A stretch of 18,631 nt of DNA, from NCBI GenBank assembly GCA_039180415.1, contig JBCDDH010000071.1, forward strand, positions 1 through 18,631, in the 5' to 3' direction. The notes below the pieces were generated by a model. The model had not been told where the DNA came from. It searched no databases and saw only the letters and a program-made list of their open reading frames with translations. Shown one piece after another: positions 1 to 7,089 of this stretch. Origin of the DNA: CAZIXN01 sp039180415. Its GTDB lineage: Bacteria > Planctomycetota > Phycisphaerae > Phycisphaerales > Phycisphaeraceae. The translations under genes were made by a program, and so were the position numbers. Position 1 is the first letter of the stretch; the number at the start of each line of letters is the position of its first letter.

Positions 1-10
1 CATTCACCCC

Positions 11-47
11 GGGGTGGGGGGGGGTTGGGGGTTTTGGGGGGGGGGGG
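11..47 (+). repeat. G-rich tract, potential G-quadruplex
   Basis: Four guanine runs of 4, 9, 5 and 12 bases are separated only by 1 to 4 thymines. This fits the pattern of an intramolecular G-quadruplex on the plus strand; the minus strand is correspondingly C-rich. It lies in the 153-base gap between the rplY stop and the left window edge, where no gene is visible apart from a CAT at 1-3 that could be the start codon of a minus-strand gene continuing outside the window. A transcript from the rplY operon would carry the C-rich strand, so any quadruplex would form in the DNA non-template strand or in antisense RNA. Long homopolymer G runs are also prone to sequencing error. Confidence 0.6.
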
Positions 48-153
48 TGGCCGTGGCCGAGTTTGTTTTTCTTGGTGGTGGCTAAGGGGGGTCAACGAAT
101 TGGGGGCCTTTGGTGGCGCTATGGCCCGCGCGGGGTACGGAGACTCGCCGGGG

Positions 154-795
154 TTACTCGCCGCCGTCGTCTTCCTTTTTGCCCTTCTCGACGACTTCGG
201 GCTCGTCCGCGTCGTCGCCGGCTTCCACTTCCTCTTCCCTCACGGCTTGCACCACGATGTGGGCGACGAGCTTGTCGGCGTCTTCGGCCGCGGCGACGCC
301 GGCGGGTAGCGTCAGGTCGGCCACGTTGAGCGAGGTCTCGCTGTCGAGCTCGCTGATGTCGTGGACGATGGCTTCGGGGATGTTGTTGGCCTTGCAGGTG
401 ATCGCGAGCGTGGTCATCTGTTGGTCGAGCATCGCGCCGGCCTGCTTGAGGCCTGCGGCGTCGCCGACGAGTTCGATGCCGACTTCGACCTGCACGTCCT
501 CGTCGAGGTTGACGATGGTCAGGTCGACGTGGACCGGGTCGCGGTCGAGGTAGTCGTACTGCACGTCTTTGATGAGGCAGGGGGTGGGCTTGCCGTCGAC
601 GTTGACCTCGACGAGGTGGGCGTGGTGCGCGAGCACGTCGTGGAGTTCGCGGGTATCGACGGAGGCGTGGACGGGGTCGTGCCCGTGGCCGTAGATCACG
701 ACGGGCAGGCGGCCGGCGTCGCGGAGACGCTTGGCGTAGCGGGAGCCCGTCTTGTCGCGGGGCTGGGCTTGGAGGGTGGGGGTTTCGGTGGACAT
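154..795 (-). CDS. rplY: 50S ribosomal protein L25 (CTC/TL5 form)
   Basis: This 213-residue protein matches the long, two-domain L25/CTC form, which binds 5S rRNA in the large ribosomal subunit. The N-terminal domain (about 5-95) has the family features KTGSRYAKRLRDAGRLPVVIYG and IKDVQYDYLDRDPVHVDL. The C-terminal TL5-type domain (about 100-185) shows VEVGIELVGDAAGLKQAGAML. The tail after residue 186 is very acidic with one short basic patch, a common low-complexity ending. Translation starts at ATG 793-795, preceded on the minus strand by AAGGA with a 7-base gap. Only 47 bases separate it from the prs stop upstream, so it is probably the last visible gene of the glmU-prs-rplY operon. In many bacteria pth follows; the CAT at 1-3 could be such a start but cannot be confirmed. 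Confidence 0.95.
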   Translation of the reverse strand: MSTETPTLQAQPRDKTGSRYAKRLRDAGRLPVVIYGHGHDPVHASVDTRELHDVLAHHAHLVEVNVDGKPTPCLIKDVQYDYLDRDPVHVDLTIVNLDEDVQVEVGIELVGDAAGLKQAGAMLDQQMTTLAITCKANNIPEAIVHDISELDSETSLNVADLTLPAGVAAAEDADKLVAHIVVQAVREEEVEAGDDADEPEVVEKGKKEDDGGE

Positions 796-842
796 CGTGA
801 ATTCCTTAAGGTTTGAAGCGTTTTGTGCTCGGGTTAAGTGCG

Positions 843-1820
843 TTATCGCTTGGCGCCGGTGTCGCGGCGGAACAGCGAGGAGACGGAACGGTTGTGGTGG
901 ATGCGGTCGATGGCGTCGCCGAGCAGCTCGGCGACGGAGAGCTCTTCGAGCTTGTCGCCCATCGCGTCGCAGCGTCCGGCGCAGGGGATGGTGTCGGTGC
1001 TGTAGACCCGGCTGATAGGCGAGTCGACGATGCGTTCGATCGCGAGGCCGACGAACACGCCGTGTGTGGTGGCGGCGACGACGTCTTTGGCGCCGTGCTG
1101 TTTTACGAGTTTCGCGGCCTCGCAGATCGTGCCGGCGGTCGAGATCATGTCGTCGACCATGAGCACGGTCTTGCCCTGGACGTCGCCGATGATGTTGGCC
1201 ATCTCGACGGTGTCGCCGGACTTGCGGCGCTTGTCGATAATGGCGAACTCCGCGTTGAGCTGCTGGGCGTATTTGCTGGCGACCTTGACATTGCCCACGT
1301 CGGGGGAGACGACGCAGAGGTCGCCGGCGTCGCTGAGCGGCTGGAGCGCTTCGAGCAGCACGGGCGAGGCGTTGAGGTGATCCACGGGCAGGTCGAAGAA
1401 GCCTTGGATCTGGGCGGCGTGCAGGTCCATCGCCACGACGCGGTCCGCGCCCGACGCGGTGATCAGGTTGGCGACGAGTTTGGCGGTGATCGGCACCCGG
1501 CCTTCGTCTTTGCGGTCTTGCCGGGCGTACCCGAAATACGGGATGACGGCCGTGATCCGCGACGCGCTCGCGCGGCGGAGGCAGTCGATGTAGATCAGCA
1601 GCTCCATCAGGTGCGCGTTGACCGGGTTGCTGGTGGACTGGACGACGTAACAGTCTTTGCCGCGGACGTCTTCCTCGATCTTGACGAACACCTCGCCGTC
1701 GGGGAACAAGTCGGTGTGACCTTGGCCGAGCGGGATGTCGAGGTGTCGACAGATGCGCCCGGTGAGCTCGCGTGACGCTCGGCCGGTGAAGATCTTGAGG
1801 TTGTCTGCGTCGGCGTGCAT
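843..1820 (-). CDS. prs: Ribose-phosphate pyrophosphokinase (PRPP synthetase)
   Basis: Makes phosphoribosyl pyrophosphate from ribose 5-phosphate and ATP for nucleotide, histidine, tryptophan and NAD synthesis in the cytoplasm. The 325-residue length is normal for class I enzymes. Visible motifs are FPDGEVFVKI (39-48), PYFGYARQDRK (94-104), MDLHAAQIQGFF (131-142), the flexible catalytic-loop region IDKRR (195-199) and the PRPP-binding loop VDDMISTAGTI (222-232). The ATG at 1818-1820 follows the stop codon of the upstream glmU-like gene with no base between (TGAATG), so translation is probably coupled by ribosome re-initiation. All catalytic motifs look intact. The start is supported by the junction and by the normal N-terminus, which reads DNLKIFTGRASREL. 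Confidence 0.97.
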   Translation of the reverse strand: MHADADNLKIFTGRASRELTGRICRHLDIPLGQGHTDLFPDGEVFVKIEEDVRGKDCYVVQSTSNPVNAHLMELLIYIDCLRRASASRITAVIPYFGYARQDRKDEGRVPITAKLVANLITASGADRVVAMDLHAAQIQGFFDLPVDHLNASPVLLEALQPLSDAGDLCVVSPDVGNVKVASKYAQQLNAEFAIIDKRRKSGDTVEMANIIGDVQGKTVLMVDDMISTAGTICEAAKLVKQHGAKDVVAATTHGVFVGLAIERIVDSPISRVYSTDTIPCAGRCDAMGDKLEELSVAELLGDAIDRIHHNRSVSSLFRRDTGAKR

Positions 1821-2600
1821 TCAGCGTTTTTCCGTAGCTGTGAGGCGTTGTCGCATGATCGCGTCGACCTGGGCGAGGTCTTCGAGGGTGTTGATGCCCA
1901 GAACATCAGACTCGGGCACGGCGTCGAGCAGGGCGACGGTTTGGCCGTCTTGTTTCAGCAGGCCGGGCACGTCGGTGAGGTAATACTCGCCCTGAGCGTT
2001 GTCGCTGGAGACGCGCTTGAGCGCGTCGAACAGGGCGGGGGCGTGGAAGCAGTAGTACGACGGGTTGACCTCGCGGACGAGCAGCTGCTCGGGCGTGGCG
2101 TCTTTTTGTTCGACGATGCGGTCGAAGCCGCCGCCTGCGCCGTGGGCTTCGCGGAGGACGCGGCCGTAGCCGGTGGGGTCCTTGAGGATCGCGGTGGCGA
2201 GGGTCGCGCAAGCGTTCCAGGTGCGATGGGTTTCGAGGAGCTCTTCGAGGATGTGCGGCCGGATCAGCGGCATGTCGCCGCAGAGCACGAACAGGTCGCC
2301 TCGGAAGTCGGCCAAAGCTTCTTGTGCCACCGCGGCGGCGTGCCCCGTGCCGAGCTGTTCTTCCTGCTTGACGAAGCAGACGTTGGGTTCGCCCTTGAGC
2401 GCTTCGCGGACCAGGTCGCCGCGGTAGCCGACGACCACGACGATGCGCGACACCGCCGCGGCGCGGCAGGCATCGATGACCCAGCGGATCATGGGTTTGT
2501 CGGCGACCTCGTGAAGAACCTTGGGCAGGTCGCTTTGCATGCGGGTGCCTTGGCCCGCGGCGAGCAGCACCGCGGCGACGTTGGGATGTGATTCAGTCAT
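1821..2600 (-). CDS. glmU: GlmU-type UDP-GlcNAc pyrophosphorylase, N-terminal domain only
   Basis: A 259-residue nucleotidyltransferase that should form UDP-N-acetylglucosamine from GlcNAc-1-phosphate and UTP for peptidoglycan or other glycans. It starts with the signature LAAGQGTRMQSDLPK (13-27) and also has QLGTGHA (82-88), GDMPL (108-112), GYGRV (144-148), the conserved NPSYYCF strand (179-185) and EYYLTD (205-210), all as in the uridyltransferase half of GlmU. Bifunctional GlmU is about 450 residues and continues into a left-handed beta-helix acetyltransferase domain; that half is absent and the gene ends cleanly at TGA, directly against the prs ATG. The acetyl transfer must be done by another protein. 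No strong ribosome binding site precedes the start. The tRNA-Gln gene lies 43 bases upstream on the same strand. The symbol covers only the pyrophosphorylase part. Confidence 0.88.
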   Translation of the reverse strand: MTESHPNVAAVLLAAGQGTRMQSDLPKVLHEVADKPMIRWVIDACRAAAVSRIVVVVGYRGDLVREALKGEPNVCFVKQEEQLGTGHAAAVAQEALADFRGDLFVLCGDMPLIRPHILEELLETHRTWNACATLATAILKDPTGYGRVLREAHGAGGGFDRIVEQKDATPEQLLVREVNPSYYCFHAPALFDALKRVSSDNAQGEYYLTDVPGLLKQDGQTVALLDAVPESDVLGINTLEDLAQVDAIMRQRLTATEKR

Positions 2601-2643
2601 GAGTCTCGGTCCGGCAACGCAGAGAAAGGAGTGAAACTGGTAG

Positions 2644-2714
2644 TAGGCCCACAGGGACTCGAACCCCGACTCTCAGTACCAAAAACTGATGTGCTACCAT
2701 TACACCATGGGCCT
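2644..2714 (-). tRNA. tRNA-Gln (anticodon TTG)
   Basis: A complete 71-base cloverleaf can be folded on the minus strand. The acceptor stem AGGCCCA pairs fully with TGGGCCT, the D stem is GTGT/GCAC, the anticodon stem TCAGT/ACTGA is fully paired around loop TTTTGGT, and the T arm is CGGGG-TTCGAGT-CCCTG. Positions 34-36 of the loop read TTG, which decodes glutamine CAA and by wobble CAG. The variable region has four bases. The 3' CCA is not encoded: CTA follows the discriminator A, so CCA must be added after transcription. It lies just upstream of the glmU-like gene on the same strand with no obvious terminator or promoter between them, so it may be cut out of a longer operon transcript. Confidence 0.95.
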
Positions 2715-3081
2715 GTGTCGCTCGTTTTCCCTTTGAAAACAAGTCGTTTTGCGTTGCCGGCCCGACCGGGCTCTGTACCAAGCCCGAGCAAACCCACGGC
2801 AACGGGAAGCATCCGAGAGCAGACGCGGTCGAAACGCTGCTCTCTCGGGCGACCCGCTGTTCGTTCAATCGGGAACGATCGTGGGGCCCGGCGGTTTCAG
2901 GTCGCTGGGGCCCGATCGACGCCGGGGTCGAGCGGGCGGTTGTCCGGGCCGGCGGGGAGGTCCGTCTTGGACGCTCGGGGCCGTCGCGGTCGGCTTCCTG
3001 AACGGCGGAGTGTATCGCGGGGTGGGGGCGCTGCCAAGCGGACCATGGCGGCGGCCTCCGGGATCGAGCTTGGGCGAAAGC
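2715..3081. other. 367-base stretch without a supported gene
   Basis: Frames that stay open here give arginine- and proline-rich translations without a recognisable family, as expected from antisense or random GC-rich sequence. Two inverted repeats can be seen. GTTTTC at 2724-2729 and GAAAAC at 2735-2740 make a 6-bp stem with a 5-base loop close to the tRNA 5' end. GAGAGCAG at 2815-2822 and CTGCTCTC at 2837-2844 make an 8-bp stem with a 14-base loop and no T-run. The segment should hold the promoter of the tRNA-glmU-prs-rplY row and the 3' end of the transcript from the gene at 3082-4119, but no convincing -35/-10 pair stands out. Confidence 0.5.
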
Positions 3082-4119
3082 CTAGATGCCGGTGAGCAGG
3101 AGCTGGTCCGGGCGCTCCGGCTGACCGGTGCGGGCGGAGAGCTGGCAGGCCTGGACACACGCGAGCGCGTGGCGGTCGGCGATCGGGCTGGTCGGCAGCG
3201 GTGGGCGGTCCAGCAGGCGGCGGAAATGGCCGGCGATCAGGTCCGCGAAGGGCGGGTGGTCGGCGATCGGCTGCGGACCGGTCGGGGCGGGGTCGGGGGC
3301 GTTGGTTTCGATCTGGGCGGGGTCTTCGGGCCGGCTGGGATCATCGGTATGGAGGGTATAGGCCGCGTCGGTGGCTTCGAGGTCGGCGTGGTCGGCGTTG
3401 ACGCGGAGGCGGCGCTGCGACGCGAGGGACCGGTCGGAGAGTTGGAGGGTGACGGCGGACCCGTCGGCGGAGCGGGCGTGGGCGGACATGCGGCCGACGA
3501 GCTCGGCGGGGTGCTGGGCGGCCGGGGTGCCGGCCGGGCGTTGGAGCGAGGCGTCGATGGTTTCCGGCAGCGGCGCAAACAAGAGCGCCACGCGCCAGGC
3601 GTCGAAAGCCCGGGCGAAGAGCGACCCGTGCGTCGGAGGCCCGTGCGAAGCGAGGTGGACGCGGGCGGGTCGGCCTTCGAAGGCGTGCTGCGGTTCGGCG
3701 GCGGCGCTTAGGCCGGGGCAAGCGTCGAAGCGGGGCGTGCGGACCAGCCGCTCGGCGACGCCGGGTGCGGCGAGGTCGGCGAGAGCTCGGGCGTCGTCCG
3801 CGGGCGGCGTGAGCAGGAGCACGGTGGTGCCGGCTTTGGCGAGTTCGCGAAGATCGGTGGCGGCGGGCGGCAGGCCGGTCGTGCAGAGCAGGAAGGCGGT
3901 GGGGCGGTCGATGCGTAGCTTGCGTAGGTCGCGGAAGCTGGGCGCGTCGAGCGTGCGGGCCCACTGCGCGAGCTGCCCGTCGGCCGAGCCGTCTGCCGCA
4001 CCCACCGCGATGGGGCGGACTTGCCCGCCCATCAGATCGAGCACTTGACCGGCCAGCGCGGCGTGGGCGGCGTCGGTCCAGACGGCGATTTCGGGGGCGT
4101 GCATCGACAGATCGGCCAT
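3082..4119 (-). CDS. Degenerate Gfo/Idh/MocA-like oxidoreductase homologue
   Basis: A 345-residue protein (with the start at ATG 4117-4119). Its general plan resembles Gfo/Idh/MocA oxidoreductases: an alpha/beta N-terminal half with strands such as IAVWTD (11-16), PTAFLLCTTG (73-82) and TTVLLLTPP (98-106), and a C-terminal helix DRHALACVQACQLSARTGQP (315-334) like the closing helix of that family. The glycine-rich dinucleotide-binding loop expected after the first strand is replaced by TDAAHAALAG, and no EKP motif is visible, so NAD(P)-dependent catalysis is doubtful. Residues 257-290 form a proline- and acid-rich linker. Start choice is uncertain: ATG at 4129-4131 or 4102-4104 are alternatives and none has a good ribosome binding site. 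It is divergent from rnpB, whose 5' end lies about 26 bases away. The family assignment rests on weak similarity. Confidence 0.6.
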   Translation of the reverse strand: MADLSMHAPEIAVWTDAAHAALAGQVLDLMGGQVRPIAVGAADGSADGQLAQWARTLDAPSFRDLRKLRIDRPTAFLLCTTGLPPAATDLRELAKAGTTVLLLTPPADDARALADLAAPGVAERLVRTPRFDACPGLSAAAEPQHAFEGRPARVHLASHGPPTHGSLFARAFDAWRVALLFAPLPETIDASLQRPAGTPAAQHPAELVGRMSAHARSADGSAVTLQLSDRSLASQRRLRVNADHADLEATDAAYTLHTDDPSRPEDPAQIETNAPDPAPTGPQPIADHPPFADLIAGHFRRLLDRPPLPTSPIADRHALACVQACQLSARTGQPERPDQLLLTGI

Positions 4120-4133
4120 GAGACCGGGCATGG

Positions 4134-4139
4134 TACGAT
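4134..4139 (+). promoter_or_regulatory. Probable -10 element of the rnpB promoter
   Basis: TACGAT ends 7 bases before the predicted 5' end of RNase P RNA at 4146, the exact distance expected between a sigma-70-type -10 box and its start site. A clear -35 box at the usual distance is not visible (around 4110-4117 the sequence is GATCGGCC). The element lies within the first codons or the immediate upstream leader of the divergent gene. Confidence 0.45.
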
Positions 4140-4145
4140 GCCGCC

Positions 4146-4659
4146 ACGCGGTCGGCGGCGGCCGCGGCCCGGCGTGGTTTCGTGCCAGTCCGACCGGGTC
4201 GAGGAAAGTCCGAGCACGACAGGACACGGCGGTGGGTAACGCCCACCGGATCGGCTGGGAACGGCCGGTTCAGGGACAGTGCCACAGAAAGCAAACCGCC
4301 CGGAGAGGGATGAGTTTTGAGGAGAGAGTTTTGAGCCAGTGGTCTCAAGACTTGAAGCTCAACGCTCACCCCTCCCCGGGTAAGGGTGAAAAGGTGCGGT
4401 AAGAGCGCACCGCGTGTCGGGTGACCGGCACGGCAAGGTAAACCCCGCCGCGTGCAAGCCCAAGCAGCCTCCCGTCCACCCCCGGGACCAGCCTTCGTAT
4501 CGACGGCCGTTCCCGGGGGTGGGCATCCGCGGTCCGCGGATCGTGGGGGCGGGTCGGGTGCTCGAGGTCGTCGGTAACGGCGGCGCTAGAGAAATGGCCG
4601 CCCGGCGAAGCTAGCCCCCGCTCGCTTTGCCGACAGAACTCGGCTTACGCCGACCGCGT
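4146..4659 (+). ncRNA. rnpB: RNase P RNA (bacterial type A)
   Basis: The catalytic RNA of RNase P, which cuts the 5' leaders of pre-tRNAs. The ends are fixed by a perfect 12-bp P1 helix, ACGCGGTCGGCG (4146-4157) with CGCCGACCGCGT (4648-4659). Conserved blocks appear in order: GAGGAAAGTCCGAGC (4201-4215), ACAGAAAGCAAACCGCC (4284-4300), TAAGGGTGAAAAGGTGCGG then TAAGAGCGCACCG (4381-4412), GGCAAGGTAAACCCC (4432-4446), AGAGAAATGGCCGCC near 4589-4603, and GACAGAACTCGGCTTA (4632-4647), all as in the E. coli RNA. At 514 bases it is longer than the E. coli RNA (377); much of the extra length is in the P12 arm (about 4312-4363) and in the GC-rich P16-P18 part. A hairpin terminator follows directly. Confidence 0.96.
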
Positions 4660-4660
4660 C

Positions 4661-4707
4661 ATGACGAAAGGCCCCAGGGCGTGATGCCCGCGGGGCCTTC
4701 GTCATTC
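4661..4707 (+). terminator. Hairpin terminator after rnpB
   Basis: GACGAAAGGCCCC (4663-4675) pairs with GGGGCCTTCGTC (4692-4703) with one bulged A, extended at the base by AT/AT. The loop contains a second small stem, GGGC/GCCC. The stem begins two bases after the P1 helix of rnpB. The following T-run is poor (ATTCT), so it may act as a processing and stability element as well as a terminator. Confidence 0.75.
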
Positions 4708-4813
4708 TCCGCTCGAATGGATCGGGTGAGGTCGAGGCGACGACTTCACCGCCCGCCGGAGGTGAATCAAAATTGTATCGGGTGTGAGCGAATTGAACGC
4801 AATGGAGTTTGAA

Positions 4814-6967
4814 TTATTTGGCTTCGAGGATCAGCGTGACGGCCTGCTGGGTCGGCAGGCTAAGGGCTCCGTGAGCTTGCGCCGCGGCGATCGCGAGGTT
4901 GCCGTCGGATTCGCGGACCAGGCTAAGCAACGCGTCGCCCGTTTCGGCGCTGACGAGGTTGCCGAAGCGATTGGCGGAGTCGGCCAAGGCTCCGAGCTGC
5001 GCGAGTTGTACCTCCCCGACGCCGCCGATCGCGGACGCGGCGATGGCGGCTTGGGCAACGGGGTCGTTGAGCTTGGCGAGCACGTCGGCCGCGGCCATCG
5101 CGACGGCGGGGCGGTCGTCGCCCAGCGCTTCGACGAGCGCGGGGGTGGCGTCACCGGCGTCGTAAATCGAGGAGCCGGAGGCGATGTCGCTTAGAAGGTC
5201 TAGGGATTCACGGGCAAAGGCTTCGGCTTCGTCCGCCGAGATGGGGGAGCCGCCGTATTTCTGCGTGGCCGCTTCGACCGCCGAGGCGACGGAAGACGAT
5301 TCGGGGTCTTCGGTGAACACGGTCAGGCGCGGATTGCCGGGATACTGACCGCGGAGTTGGGTCTGATCCGAGACACCGACGCCGGCCACCACGGGCGTCC
5401 CGGCGAGCTTGTAGTCCTGCCGGGATTGTTCCATCACTGCGCTGACCGCGTCGGCCGAACCCTGCATCAGCACGAGGTCGATCCCGGCGGCTTGCACCAC
5501 CACGGAGCCGACGTCGGCGAGCGAAGCGCCGGCGAGGGGCTCGTACCCCAACGACGAAGCCGCGTCGGCCAACACGTTGCGGGCGGCTTGGTCGTCGGCC
5601 AGCACCAGGGCGATCGGGCTGCCGCCCTGACGCACCGATTCGGCGAGCACGGCCACCACGCGGCTGTCGCCGTCGAACGAACCCCCGGGCATCGCTTGGG
5701 CGAGGGCTTGAGCGGCTTCGAAGCGGACCCGGCGATCGGGGTACGACAGGGCACGGGTCAGGGGCTGCAGGGCGTCGATCGAGGCGGTCTGGGACAGGGC
5801 CTCGATCGCGTCGAGGGCGAGATCGGCGTCGGCGTCGCTGATCGCCGTGTCCAGCACTTCACGCAGTCGTTGCGGGCCCGCGAGCAGGGCGTAGAACTCG
5901 GCGGGCTGCAAATCGGCCGATCGGCTGAGATCGGTTTCGCCTTCGCCCAGATTGTTTCCGGCCCGAAGGTCGGAAGCCAGGAACATCGACAGCGCCGGCG
6001 AGAACTGCGGCTCCATCGACAGGGCGGTGGTCGCGGCGTCGCGGGCCAAGGCGTCGGCATAGACCGAGGCGGGCACTTCGATCGGAACCAGGCCGATGTC
6101 CCGGCCGAATCTCCAGAGCAAGCCCACGCCCTTGGCCGCGTCGAAACCGACGGGAGCCTGCCCGGCGGTGCCTTGGCGGTACACGTTGAGACCGACGGCG
6201 TGGTACAGGGCGGCGGCCGAGGCCCGGGTATCGATCCGGGCGGCGTCGGCGAGTTGATCCAGGGCGATCTGGGCTCGCTGCTTCACGCCCGGGTCGGTGG
6301 CGGGCTCTTCGAGCACCCGCTTGATGGACGCGGCGGCGTACGGGTAGCCGATGCCGGCGAGCACCTCGATCACCTGGCCTTGCGGCACGGTTTCGAGATC
6401 GGGCAAAGCGGCGGAGAGCGGAGCGACCAGCGGCTGGCCGATATCGACCATTGCGCGGATGACGAAAGGCTTGAGCGTGTCGTCGCCGTGGCGGAGCGTG
6501 TCGAGCAGCGCGGGCGCGGCGTACTGGCCGGCGGCGGTGAGGCGCTTGACGGCGTTGGCGTAGGGACGTGCGCCGTCGTCGAGCAGCTGAATGTTGTCGG
6601 CGATGCGTTGTTCGTCGCGGCTGCGATCCAGCCGCGCCGATTCGATCCGGGTTTGGAGTTGGAGCGCAAGCCCCGAAACGCCGTCCATGCCCGAGGCCCG
6701 CTCAAATAGTGTGGCGGGTGAGCGATACTCGCTGGCCTCGACGGCGTCGAGGATGGCTCCGGGGTCGGCTTGGAGCAGCGCCTCGGCGGCGTCGGCGGCG
6801 AGCTGAGGACGCGCGATCAGCACGTAGTGGGCAAAGTCGCTCCAGAGCTGCTGCGGCGAGCCGTCCTGCTGGGCGATCGCGGCCGGGGCGATCGTTCCGG
6901 TGACGGCGGCCCCGGACAGACTGAGGCAAAGCGTCAACCCGGACAAAGCGCGGCGGGTACGGGCCAT
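4814..6967 (-). CDS. Secreted HEAT-repeat protein with receiver-like segment
   Basis: A 717-residue protein, started at ATG 6965-6967 because AGGAG lies 8 bases upstream and the N-terminus then reads as a signal peptide (MARTRRAL, hydrophobic LTLCLSLSGAAVTGTIAPAA, cleavage near AIAQQ at 31-34). It is therefore likely periplasmic or exported. Helical HEAT-type repeats are visible at about 142-245, 368-428 and 588-650, for example AVKRLTAAGQYAAPALLDTL and DRRVRFEAAQALAQAM. Between them residues 451-560 read like a response-regulator receiver domain: IALVLADDQAARNVLADAAS, then DLVLMQGSADAVSA, then GTPVVAGVGVSD. The phospho-acceptor aspartate is replaced by Gln502. No catalytic motif is seen; a scaffold or protein-binding role is inferred. 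The gene stands alone, with its own promoter and convergent to rnpB. Confidence 0.88.
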   Translation of the reverse strand: MARTRRALSGLTLCLSLSGAAVTGTIAPAAIAQQDGSPQQLWSDFAHYVLIARPQLAADAAEALLQADPGAILDAVEASEYRSPATLFERASGMDGVSGLALQLQTRIESARLDRSRDEQRIADNIQLLDDGARPYANAVKRLTAAGQYAAPALLDTLRHGDDTLKPFVIRAMVDIGQPLVAPLSAALPDLETVPQGQVIEVLAGIGYPYAAASIKRVLEEPATDPGVKQRAQIALDQLADAARIDTRASAAALYHAVGLNVYRQGTAGQAPVGFDAAKGVGLLWRFGRDIGLVPIEVPASVYADALARDAATTALSMEPQFSPALSMFLASDLRAGNNLGEGETDLSRSADLQPAEFYALLAGPQRLREVLDTAISDADADLALDAIEALSQTASIDALQPLTRALSYPDRRVRFEAAQALAQAMPGGSFDGDSRVVAVLAESVRQGGSPIALVLADDQAARNVLADAASSLGYEPLAGASLADVGSVVVQAAGIDLVLMQGSADAVSAVMEQSRQDYKLAGTPVVAGVGVSDQTQLRGQYPGNPRLTVFTEDPESSSVASAVEAATQKYGGSPISADEAEAFARESLDLLSDIASGSSIYDAGDATPALVEALGDDRPAVAMAAADVLAKLNDPVAQAAIAASAIGGVGEVQLAQLGALADSANRFGNLVSAETGDALLSLVRESDGNLAIAAAQAHGALSLPTQQAVTLILEAK

Positions 6968-7060
6968 GCAACAAACTCCTGAGAAAGACACGTGGGCAAG
7001 CGGCTCGCGACGGGAAACGCCGCCAAAACCTGGACGCGGCCACGCCGCGAGCGAACTCTG

Positions 7061-7089
7061 AATCTACCCCCGCCCCCTTCGACGGTCAA
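7061..7089 (-). promoter_or_regulatory. Promoter of the HEAT-repeat gene
   Basis: On the minus strand TTGACC (7084-7089) and TAGATT (7061-7066) are separated by exactly 17 bases. Transcription would begin near 7054 and give a leader of about 87 bases before the ATG at 6967. This is one of the best matches to a sigma-70 promoter in the window, and the same TAGATT hexamer occurs in the candidate promoter at 11530-11558. Confidence 0.6.

Noticed and set aside
2749..3711. A 320-codon glycine/arginine-rich open frame on the plus strand across the gap 2715-3081.
   Set aside because: It overlaps the Gfo/Idh-like gene antisense, has no ribosome binding site and shows low-complexity composition without motifs.
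4312..4335. The GAGTTTTGAG direct repeat as a possible mobile-element or attachment-site remnant.
   Set aside because: The repeat lies in the P12 arm of RNase P RNA and its copies pair with matching partner strands, so it is explained by RNA structure.
5357..6709. A 450-codon open frame on the plus strand.
   Set aside because: It is antisense to the HEAT-repeat gene, which has a signal peptide, ribosome binding site and promoter; the antisense translation has no recognisable features.
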